DNA of 14,894 nt from positions 1 to 14,894 of the forward strand of contig CAZNDM010000001.1 in NCBI GenBank assembly GCA_964571845.1, read 5' to 3'. Source of the stretch: WFZT01 sp964571845 (GTDB lineage: Bacteria; Hydrothermota; Hydrothermia; B15-G9; WFZT01). Positions 1 to 6,180 of this stretch are shown here, piece by piece. The position numbers were made by a program, and so were the translations under genes. The stretch's first letter is position 1. Each line of letters begins with the position of its first letter. A model generated the notes under the pieces. That model was given only the letters and a program-made list of their open reading frames with translations, had not been told where the DNA came from and searched no databases.

Positions 1-137
1 TTTCCCTTTCGTTCTGTGAGAGGGATCATTTCCAACCTTGCCATCCACTTGCGGGAAAGCACTCCCAACTCCCCTGCTGCTTGCGGGAATCCACTTCCAA
101 CCTTCCCTCTCGCTTTGCGGGAGAAGTCAGCAATAAA
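1..137. repeat. Eroded GC-rich hairpin repeats at the left edge
   Basis: Several imperfect hairpins related to the repeat family at 138-600. The clearest lies at 107-123, where TCTCGC and GCGGGA pair around a TTT loop with one wobble pair. The phrase TTCCAACCTT occurs at about 30 and again at 95, each time leading into a CnnTTGCGGGA-like arm, so this looks like a decayed tandem arrangement. The stretch AGTCAGCAATAAA links the 107-123 hairpin to the intact unit that begins at 138. Open frames crossing this region follow the palindromes and are not credible genes. Confidence 0.55.
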
Positions 138-260
138 ACTCCCCTCCCACAAAGTGGGAGGGGATTAAGGGGAGGGTTACAAAAGCATTTCCACCTCTTT
201 CCTGTCAAATCCGCCCTTTTCACGCTCCTCAATCCTCCCCCACGAAGTGGGAGGAGTTTG
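138..260 (+). repeat. Composite two-hairpin repeat, unit A
   Basis: Hairpin 1 (141-163) has perfect 10-bp arms CCCCTCCCAC and GTGGGAGGGG around an AAA loop and is followed by ATTAAGGGGAGGG. A spacer of about 55 nt follows, carrying TTTCCTGTCAAATCCGCCC. Hairpin 2 (234-254, CCTCCCCCAC, GAA loop, GTGGGAGG) has two extra C residues on its left arm. From 164 to 223 the sequence matches unit B at a fixed offset of 212 nt with only two substitutions. I see no ORF or transposase in it. It resembles a REP/BIME- or MITE-like non-autonomous element, but it cannot be assigned to a named family from sequence alone. Confidence 0.8.
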
Positions 261-310
261 TCGATTACCCTTCAACTCCTTGCATTGCTGCACGTGGAAA
301 GTGTTCATTC

Positions 311-476
311 CCACCCTCCCCTCCCGCTCTGTGGAGAAACCACCAACAAACTCCCCTCCCGCTCTGCGGGAGGGGATTAAGGGGAGGGCTACAAAAGCAT
401 TACCACCTCTTTCCTGTCAAATCCGCCCTTTTCACCCCCTCCTCAATCCTCCCCCACAAAGTGGGGGAGGAGTTTG
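311..476 (+). repeat. Composite repeat, unit B
   Basis: Same architecture as unit A. A weaker leading hairpin at 317-337 is joined by ACCACCAACAAA to hairpin 1 (353-375), with arms CCCCTCCCGC and GCGGGAGGGG around a TCT loop. The conserved spacer (376-435) leads to hairpin 2 (448-470), with arms CCTCCCCCAC and GTGGGGGAGG around AAA, and then AGTTTGAAGGGG. Compared with unit A, the A-T pair next to the loop-closing pair of hairpin 1 has become G-C. This is a paired change, which indicates that the stem itself is maintained. Confidence 0.82.
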
Positions 477-485
477 AAGGGGTCT

Positions 486-675
486 ACCCGCAAAGTGGGG
501 GAGAGGTTATGGAGTGCCCCCAACACATTGCAAAACAGTATATGAAAAGAATCACCAACAAACTCCCCTCCCACGAAGTGGGAGGGGATTGAGTAGGGTC
601 CCCCACAGTGCTAATATATCCTGGAGGACGGTATGTATCCTCCCCCATAGTACCAAACGTATTGAGGGAGGAAGT
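486..675 (+). repeat. Partial and eroded repeat copies (unit C)
   Basis: A short hairpin at 487-499 (CCCGC, AAA, GTGGG) follows unit B. Unit C keeps hairpin 1 intact at 565-587, with arms CCCCTCCCAC and GTGGGAGGGG around GAA. It is preceded by the same CACCAACAAACT leader seen at 341-352, which suggests the element boundary includes this leader. The spacer and hairpin 2 that should follow are scrambled; only CCTCCCCCATAG (639-650) and TTGAGGGAGG (662-671) remain. No gene is visible here. Confidence 0.65.
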
Positions 676-735
676 TAAAAAGACCATATGTCCCTTTCAC
701 CTCAAAGATTTTTTTCGAACACCTTCACCTGTAGT

Positions 736-764
736 TTGACATTGAAAAGTCCTGAATTTATAAT
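736..764 (+). promoter_or_regulatory. Consensus sigma70 promoter for the HAD-lpx operon
   Basis: TTGACA at 736-741, a 17-bp spacer, then TATAAT at 759-764: a perfect match in both hexamers and in spacing. The expected transcription start falls near 770-773, at the ATGATG that opens the first gene, and no Shine-Dalgarno sequence precedes that gene. The simplest reading is a leaderless transcript. Because the following genes are closely spaced or overlapping, this is the best candidate promoter for the whole lipid A gene run. Confidence 0.85.
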
Positions 765-772
765 GGTTTATG

Positions 773-1465
773 ATGATTAAGGCGATTGTTTTTGACCTTG
801 ATAATACACTTGTAGATTTTATGCGGATGAAAGAAGAGGCGGTAAATTCCGCCATCGAGGCAATGATTGACGCAGGGTTGAACATGACCAAAGAGGAGGC
901 GTACAAAAAGATCTTTGAGATCTACGATCGAGAAGGTATAGAAGACCAGCAGGTTTTCAACAAGTTCCTGATGGAGAATTTCGGCTACATAGATTACAGA
1001 ATTCTTGCCGCTGGTATAGTGGGTTACAGGCGAGCGAAAGAGGCTGCGCTTGTCCTCTACCCCCATGTGCAGTACACGCTTATGCAACTTTTGAGAAGGG
1101 GGCTGAGACTCGCTGTGGTCTCTGATGCTCCAAGATTGCAGGCGTGGACAAGACTTGCACAGGTGGGTCTCCACCACTTTTTTGAGGTAGTTGTGGCATT
1201 TGAAGATACAGGCGAGAGAAAACCGTCTCCCAAACCCTTCAGGTTTACACTTGAAAAACTTGGACTTGAGCCTGGAGAGACGATCATGGTCGGCGATTGG
1301 GCTGAAAGGGATATCACTGGTGCCGCAAAAATTGGAATGATTACAGTCTTCGCACGCTATGGAGATACTTTTGGAACGGTCAACTCAGGTGCTGATTACG
1401 AAATAGACGATATAATCGAACTCCTGAAAATTGTTGATAATCTGAACCAGGATACAGGAAAATAA
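773..1465 (+). CDS. HAD superfamily (subfamily IA) phosphatase
   Basis: Predicted cytosolic phosphohydrolase of about 230 aa, a usual length for this family. All four HAD motifs are present, numbered from ATG 773: motif I DLDNT with nucleophile Asp8 and acid/base Asp10, motif II VVSDA with Ser117, motif III Lys150 in GERKPSP, and motif IV GDWAERD with Asp175 and Asp180. Residues of about 15-95 form a helical cap. The substrate cannot be read from the sequence; phosphoglycolate- or nucleotidase-like activity is possible. ATG 773 is preferred over the adjacent ATG 770 because it lies 8 nt behind the TATAAT box, the same geometry as two other genes here. No ribosome binding site is visible. The gene heads a run that includes three lipid A genes, but a role in lipid A synthesis is only a guess. 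Confidence 0.9.
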   Translation: MIKAIVFDLDNTLVDFMRMKEEAVNSAIEAMIDAGLNMTKEEAYKKIFEIYDREGIEDQQVFNKFLMENFGYIDYRILAAGIVGYRRAKEAALVLYPHVQYTLMQLLRRGLRLAVVSDAPRLQAWTRLAQVGLHHFFEVVVAFEDTGERKPSPKPFRFTLEKLGLEPGETIMVGDWAERDITGAAKIGMITVFARYGDTFGTVNSGADYEIDDIIELLKIVDNLNQDTGK

Positions 1466-1500
1466 AATCCCTGCTGTCAATCCCTGCTAAGAGGTGAGAT

Positions 1501-2526
1501 TTGAAGGCATCAGAAATTGTAAAAAAATTTGGCGGGACACTCGTAGGACCGGATATTGAAATAGAAAAGGTATCGCCTCCAGAAGATGCAACTCCAGATT
1601 CTCTTGTATTTCTATTTGAACAGGGTAAAGAAAAGGAGATCCGGACCAGAGCCGGTGTCCTGGTCTGCAAGGAGAAACCTTCTGTAGATGTTGCCCACTC
1701 ATACATCATCGTCTCTGATCCAAGAAAATACATGGTTCAGGCTCTAAATCTGTTTGTCAAAGAAACACGGCTAAATCCCGGTGTGTCCAATGAAGCCTAT
1801 GTGGACCCTACTGCGAAATTAGGAGAAAATGTTACCGTTGGTCAATGGTCATACATCGGATATGGCACTGAAATCGGTGAAAATACTGTAATTTATCCAC
1901 ATGTTTTCATCGGGGACAATGTGAAAATTGGAACCGGTGTCAAAATTTACCCTTTTGTTTACATTGGAAACGATACATTTATAGGAAACCGGGTGGTCAT
2001 CCATTCAGGGACAAAGATAGGTACTGATGGATTCGGATTTCTAAAAACTCAGGAAGGTTATTTAAAAATTCCTCAGGTAGGGCGTGTTGTCATAGAAGAT
2101 GATGTGGAAATAGGGGCGAACTGTGCAATTGATCGTGCTACAATTGGAGAGACGAGAATCGGTAAAGGTGTAAAACTGGACAATCTCATTCAGATTGGAC
2201 ACAATGTCACAGTGGGTGAACATACTGTCATGGCGGCGCAAACCGGCATTGCAGGCAGCACAAAGATCGGAAAATGGGTTATGATGGGCGGCCAGGTGGG
2301 TGTAGCTGACCACCTGGAGATCGGTGATAGAGCCATCATCATGGCTAAATCAGGTGTCTCAAAATCCGTTCCACCAAGAAAAATCTACGAAGGTTACATG
2401 GCAAGGGAAAGACGCCAGTACCTGAAATCCAGATCCCTCTTCGATAGACTGCCTGAATTCGTTGAAAGACTAAAAAGACTTGAAAGGGAAGTATTTGGCA
2501 ATGAAACAGAAAACACTGAGAAGTGA
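1501..2526 (+). CDS. lpxD: UDP-3-O-acylglucosamine N-acyltransferase LpxD
   Basis: Catalyses the third step of lipid A synthesis, adding a 3-hydroxyacyl chain from ACP to the 2-amino group of UDP-3-O-acyl-glucosamine in the cytosol. At 341 aa it has the usual length. Residues 1-95 form the N-terminal uridine-binding domain. Residues of about 96-290 are left-handed beta-helix hexapeptide repeats ([IV]G-x4 pattern), with the DGFGF motif at 176-180 and catalytic His234 in QIGHNVTVG. Residues 300-335 form the C-terminal helical extension. Translation starts at TTG 1501 behind GAGGTGA (1491-1497), 35 nt after the HAD gene. Its 3' end overlaps lpxC-fabZ by 26 nt. Identification is secure; acyl-chain length preference is not evident. 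Confidence 0.95.
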   Translation: MKASEIVKKFGGTLVGPDIEIEKVSPPEDATPDSLVFLFEQGKEKEIRTRAGVLVCKEKPSVDVAHSYIIVSDPRKYMVQALNLFVKETRLNPGVSNEAYVDPTAKLGENVTVGQWSYIGYGTEIGENTVIYPHVFIGDNVKIGTGVKIYPFVYIGNDTFIGNRVVIHSGTKIGTDGFGFLKTQEGYLKIPQVGRVVIEDDVEIGANCAIDRATIGETRIGKGVKLDNLIQIGHNVTVGEHTVMAAQTGIAGSTKIGKWVMMGGQVGVADHLEIGDRAIIMAKSGVSKSVPPRKIYEGYMARERRQYLKSRSLFDRLPEFVERLKRLEREVFGNETENTEK

Positions 2527-3763
2527 GATATCATTTGAAGGTGTGGGGTTGCATACAGGCGAGCTTTCTAAAATTACACTTTTGCCGGCACCTGAAAATT
2601 ACGGTATTCGATTTAAAGTGGACGGGGTGGAGATACCTGCTAGCGTGGATTATGTCTCACAGGTTACACGGGGGACAGATTTAACGAAGGACGGAAAAAC
2701 AGTGCGAACTGTCGAACACCTCCTCTCCGCACTCGTTGGTATGCAGGTTTACAATGTTGTTATCGAAGTTTCAGGACCTGAGATACCTGCTCTTGATGGA
2801 TCTGCTCTACCTTTTGCACAGGCTATTCGTGAAACCGGGTTGGTTGAACAAGGATCGGACGCCAGAATATGGAGACTAAGAAAACCCATTGTGAAGACCT
2901 TCAATGGTCCCAAAATATTTGCGCACCCGGAAAATGCTTTAAAAATCAGCTTTGCAGTCGATTATCAGGACGATGTTATTGGCAGACAGTTTCTGAATAT
3001 TACATTAACACCTGAAGGATACCTGAAAGAGATAGCACCAGCAAAAACCTATGTTTACGAAAGGGATGTTGAGGGACTTTTAAAAAGTGGATACTCCAGA
3101 GGCGGATCCCTGAAGAATGCTCTGGTTTTCACAGAAAATGGCATAAAGAACCCGGAAATAATGACTTTTCGGGATGAACCGGTGAGACACAAAATCCTTG
3201 ACCTGCTCGGTGATCTGGCACTTCTCGGAGCAGGTTATTTTGAAATGTCCATCCACGCAGAAAAAACCGGACACAAACATCACATCGAATTCATAAGAGA
3301 GTTAAAAAAGGCTGTCGTGAGCGGATCTCAACTCACAATTGATGAAATTCTCAGGTTCATTCCTCACCGATATCCGTTTCTCCTCATCGATAGGGTAGTT
3401 TCCCTCGAAGACGAAAGGGTGATTGCATTGAAAAATGTAACATACAACGAGCCTTTTTTCGTCGGTCACTTTCCTGTTGAACCTGTAATGCCCGGAGTCC
3501 TCATTATAGAGGCAATTGCTCAGGCTGGAGGATTTCTGCTCCTGTCTCATATTGAGAACAGGGAGGACAAGCTGGTATTTTTTGCTGGCATAGATAATGC
3601 GCGGTTCAGAAAGCCCGTAAAACCCGGGGATCAGCTTGAAATAGAAGCAGTTTTAACAAGGAGAAGAGGGAGCATTGTGAAATTCAGGGGAGTGGCTCGC
3701 GTGGACGGGCAGGTGGTCGCTGAAGCTGAGCTGATGGCAAGTATTGTGGAGAGATCAAAATGA
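2501..3763 (+). CDS. lpxC/fabZ: Bifunctional LpxC deacetylase / FabZ dehydratase
   Basis: A 420-aa fusion. Residues 1-270 are LpxC, the zinc UDP-3-O-acyl-GlcNAc deacetylase that commits the cell to lipid A synthesis. The catalytic Glu72 and zinc ligand His73 lie in VEHLLSAL, zinc ligands His230 and Asp234 in HKILDLLGD, and the second catalytic His is probably His258 in GHKHH. After a linker of about 10 residues, residues 280-418 are FabZ, the 3-hydroxyacyl-ACP dehydratase, with IPHRYPFLLIDRV, catalytic His323 in GHFP and Glu337 in IIEAIAQ, 14 residues apart as in E. coli FabZ. ATG 2501 is chosen over TTG 2480 because MKQKTLRSEISFEG matches the usual LpxC N-terminus. No strong ribosome binding site is seen, so coupling to lpxD is likely. 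All catalytic residues of both halves are present. Confidence 0.95.
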   Translation: MKQKTLRSEISFEGVGLHTGELSKITLLPAPENYGIRFKVDGVEIPASVDYVSQVTRGTDLTKDGKTVRTVEHLLSALVGMQVYNVVIEVSGPEIPALDGSALPFAQAIRETGLVEQGSDARIWRLRKPIVKTFNGPKIFAHPENALKISFAVDYQDDVIGRQFLNITLTPEGYLKEIAPAKTYVYERDVEGLLKSGYSRGGSLKNALVFTENGIKNPEIMTFRDEPVRHKILDLLGDLALLGAGYFEMSIHAEKTGHKHHIEFIRELKKAVVSGSQLTIDEILRFIPHRYPFLLIDRVVSLEDERVIALKNVTYNEPFFVGHFPVEPVMPGVLIIEAIAQAGGFLLLSHIENREDKLVFFAGIDNARFRKPVKPGDQLEIEAVLTRRRGSIVKFRGVARVDGQVVAEAELMASIVERSK

Positions 3764-4539
3764 TTCATGAAACAGCAATAGTTGATAAAAATGCAGAGAT
3801 AGATCCATCAGTTGAGATCGGTCCCTACACCATCATAGGTCCCGGTGTGAAAATCGGTAAGGGCACAAAAATCGGTTCATCAGTCAGAATTGAAGGCAGG
3901 ACAATAATCGGTGAAAATAATCGCATCTATCACGGTGCTGTAATCGGTCTTGATCCCCAGGACTACGCTTTTAAGGGCGAGGAATCCGGCGTAATTATAG
4001 GCAACAATAACATCATAAGAGAGTATGCATCAATCCACAGAGCAACCGGTGAAGGCAACTACACGATAGTGGGAGACAACAACTTTATCATGGCTTATGC
4101 CCATATTGCCCACAACTGCAAAATAGGATCAAACATAATCATCGTGAATGCAGCACAACTGGCAGGTCATGTGGAGGTTCAGGACTTTGCCTACATTTCA
4201 GGTCTCGTGGGCGTCCATCAGTTTGTTAGAATCGGTCGATACTCCCTCATTGGTGCAAACTCCAAGCTCGTTCAGGATCTACCTCCCTTTATTATAGCTC
4301 AGGGGGTTTCAGCAAAAGCCACGGGTATCAATATCGTGGGCTTAAAAAGAAAAGGGTTCGACTACTCAAGGATAAAAGTTATCAAGGAAATCTACAGAAT
4401 TTTCTTCAGGTCTAACTTAAACACAGGTGATGCAATCGAGAAGATTTTACAGGAGTTTCCAGACAGTCCAGATGCCAGAGAATTTGTCGAATTTGTTAAA
4501 AATTCCCGAAGAGGAGTTTTAAAGAAGAGCAATGAGTAA
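3760..4539 (+). CDS. lpxA: UDP-GlcNAc O-acyltransferase LpxA
   Basis: First step of lipid A synthesis: transfer of a 3-hydroxyacyl group from ACP to the 3-position of the UDP-sugar, in the cytosol. At 259 aa it has family length. Residues 1-185 are hexapeptide beta-helix repeats. AHIAHNC at 114-120 carries catalytic His118 (E. coli His125). The C-terminal helical part begins with NIVGLKRKGF, typical of LpxA. The position matching the E. coli acyl-chain ruler Gly173 appears to be Ala166 in the stretch IGANSKLVQD, which might shorten the preferred acyl chain. The start codon overlaps the lpxC-fabZ stop (ATGA), and the 3' end overlaps the next gene by 8 nt, so the genes are translationally coupled. 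Confidence 0.95.
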   Translation: MIHETAIVDKNAEIDPSVEIGPYTIIGPGVKIGKGTKIGSSVRIEGRTIIGENNRIYHGAVIGLDPQDYAFKGEESGVIIGNNNIIREYASIHRATGEGNYTIVGDNNFIMAYAHIAHNCKIGSNIIIVNAAQLAGHVEVQDFAYISGLVGVHQFVRIGRYSLIGANSKLVQDLPPFIIAQGVSAKATGINIVGLKRKGFDYSRIKVIKEIYRIFFRSNLNTGDAIEKILQEFPDSPDAREFVEFVKNSRRGVLKKSNE

Positions 4540-5470
4540 AGTCCTGCGTGTAGGTGTTGTTGGCGTCGGTCATCTCGGATTTCAGCATGCCAGAATCTTT
4601 CATCAACTTGAGAACTCGGAGCTCGTCGGCGTGTTTGACATTAACCGGGAGAGGGCAGAGTTTGTTGCAAGAAGATGGAAAACAAAGGCATTCAAATCCC
4701 TTGAAGAGTTGCTTGATAATGTGGAAGCCGTGAGCTGCGTTGTCCCCACGAGCTCCCACTATGAGGTGGGCAAAGAGATCATTTCTCGAGGCTTACATCT
4801 ATTTCTTGAGAAGCCCATGACAGAGACAGTGGAACAGGCAGAAGAGCTCGTAAAACTCGCGGAAGAAAAGGGAATAAAACTGCAAATCGGACATATTGAA
4901 AGATTTAACCCTGCTGTGCTTGCAGTCCACAAATTTATTGATTCACCAAAATTTATTGAAAGTCACAGGCTTGCTCCCTTTAACCCACGGGGAACCGATG
5001 TGGATGTGGTTCTTGACCTCATGATACACGACCTTGACCTGATCCTTTATTATCTCGGAAAGGAGCCCGTGAAGGTGGAAGCCGTTGGGGTACCGGTTAT
5101 CACGAAAAAGGTGGACATTGCCAATGCAAGACTCGAATTCGACAGAGGAGAAATTGCAAATGTAACTGCCTCCCGAATTTCCATTGAAAAACTCAGAAAA
5201 ATCCGAATGTTTCAGAAAGATATGTACATATCCATTGACTATCTTCACAGAAATGTTGAATTCTACAGAAAGTTTGGAGATGAGATCATACCGTACTTCC
5301 CTGATGTGAAACAGGACCTTGAACCACTAAAACTGGAGCTTGAAAGTTTTGTCAACGCTGTACTGGAGGACGATGAGCCTCCGGTAACCGGTATGGACGG
5401 ACTAAAAGCGCTCCGCGTCGCCCTCCGTGTAAAAGAGGATATTCAAAGACGCCTACCTGATTTCATTTAG
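4532..5470 (+). CDS. Gfo/Idh/MocA-family NAD-dependent oxidoreductase
   Basis: Predicted NAD-dependent sugar oxidoreductase of 312 aa. The N-terminal Rossmann domain has GVGHLG at 11-16, and Asp36 at the end of beta-2 favours NAD over NADP. The family motif EKP lies at 93-95, followed by a C-terminal alpha/beta domain with the catalytic-type stretch LMIHDLD (His166). Overlap with the lpxA 3' end places it in the lipid A operon. In Acidithiobacillus the related oxidoreductase GnnA, encoded next to lpxA, oxidises the UDP-GlcNAc 3-hydroxyl so that GnnB can aminate it. A GnnA-like role is therefore a reasonable hypothesis, but no GnnB aminotransferase is in this window. Several other bacteria carry a Gfo/Idh gene near lpxA with no proven role. 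The 3' end overlaps the convergent HAD gene by 18 nt. Confidence 0.88.
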   Translation: MSKVLRVGVVGVGHLGFQHARIFHQLENSELVGVFDINRERAEFVARRWKTKAFKSLEELLDNVEAVSCVVPTSSHYEVGKEIISRGLHLFLEKPMTETVEQAEELVKLAEEKGIKLQIGHIERFNPAVLAVHKFIDSPKFIESHRLAPFNPRGTDVDVVLDLMIHDLDLILYYLGKEPVKVEAVGVPVITKKVDIANARLEFDRGEIANVTASRISIEKLRKIRMFQKDMYISIDYLHRNVEFYRKFGDEIIPYFPDVKQDLEPLKLELESFVNAVLEDDEPPVTGMDGLKALRVALRVKEDIQRRLPDFI

Positions 5471-6118
5471 TAAATCAAGTAACTCTGAAAGTGAGCTGAT
5501 ACTCCTGACATCAGGAGGTACAGGTGAGTTCTCCCTGTTCAACCAAACGGCATTTAACCCCGCATTTAATGCGCCAAAATAATCCTCTTCAAGTGAATCA
5601 CCGATGTGCAGGACATCGCTTTTCCTAACACCTGCCAGTTTGACCGCAATTTCAAATATCCCGGGATCTGGCTTTGAAACCCCCACTTCAGAAGCCCTTA
5701 CTGTGAAATCAAAATAGGATGCAATCGGGTATTTTTGGAACTGCGTGTTACCGTTGGTTATCAAACCGATTTTAAAATGTTTCTTCAGCTCTGTTAAGAC
5801 CGGTATAGTATCCGGAAAAATCTCGATCTCACTGTGCCTTTCCTCGAGGTAAATCCTGAAAAGATCATCGCCAAAATCTTCTGTGAATATCCCGTGCCTC
5901 TTCAGCACTTCATGGATACTGAGTCTCCTCATGTCGTAAAGAGAAAGGTCTCCTCCTGTTCTGACAACTTCTTCCCAAGCTTTGTAAAATTCATCAATAT
6001 CAACCTCGACCGATGGATACCTGGAATGAATGATTTCCGCGATTTTCTCCAGGGCTTTTCTGATCACCTTGCTGATATCCCACAGGGTTCCGTCTCCGTC
6101 AAAAGTAATTACATTCAT
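5453..6118 (-). CDS. HAD superfamily phosphatase (subfamily IA)
   Basis: Cytosolic phosphohydrolase of 221 aa. Motif I is FDGDGTLWD with Asp7 and Asp9; Gly at the middle position, where many homologues have Leu or Met, is a known variant. Motif II is LITNGN with Thr121, motif III is Lys149 in SKPDP, and motif IV is GDSLEEDYFGA with Asp174 and Asp179. The cap spans about 15-95. It resembles YjjG-type nucleotidases and phosphoglycolate phosphatases, but the substrate is undetermined. It is divergent from the tricorn-like gene and shares the short 6119-6180 promoter region. Its ATG lies 8 nt behind a TATAAT box on its own strand, with no ribosome binding site, suggesting leaderless translation. 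It is clearly distinct in sequence from the HAD protein at 773-1465. Confidence 0.9.
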   Translation of the reverse strand: MNVITFDGDGTLWDISKVIRKALEKIAEIIHSRYPSVEVDIDEFYKAWEEVVRTGGDLSLYDMRRLSIHEVLKRHGIFTEDFGDDLFRIYLEERHSEIEIFPDTIPVLTELKKHFKIGLITNGNTQFQKYPIASYFDFTVRASEVGVSKPDPGIFEIAVKLAGVRKSDVLHIGDSLEEDYFGALNAGLNAVWLNRENSPVPPDVRSISSLSELLDLLNEIR

Positions 6119-6126
6119 GGTTGAAA

Positions 6127-6145
6127 ATTATAATGGCATTATAAT
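6127..6145. promoter_or_regulatory. Divergent promoter region with two ATTATAAT boxes
   Basis: ATTATAAT occurs at 6127-6134 and 6138-6145, separated by GGC. The octamer is its own reverse complement, so each copy offers a TATAAT on both strands. On the minus strand, TATAAT (6132 to 6127) sits 8 nt before the HAD start. On the plus strand, TATAAT at 6140-6145 would give a short leader carrying the GGAGG of the tricorn-like gene. No good -35 hexamer is visible for either direction (minus strand CAGAAA at 6155-6150 is weak), so transcription may be modest or activator-dependent. Confidence 0.55.
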
Positions 6146-6180
6146 TTTCTTTCTGGAAGCGAGATTCAAAGGAGGATAAA

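Noticed and set aside
26..477. Several open frames of 68-99 codons on both strands in the left repeat cluster
   Set aside because: They run through palindromic repeats, have repetitive Pro/Leu/Ser-rich translations, lack ribosome binding sites and recur with each repeat copy.
138..600. CRISPR array
   Set aside because: Repeats are palindromic, differ in length and spacing, and the sequence between them is conserved rather than unique; no cas genes are present.
1057..1317. Antisense open frames inside the HAD and other genes
   Set aside because: They are reverse-strand shadows of well-supported genes with recognisable motifs.
2480..2500. TTG start seven codons upstream for lpxC-fabZ
   Set aside because: The extension is not typical of LpxC, and ATG 2501 begins the conserved N-terminal sequence directly.
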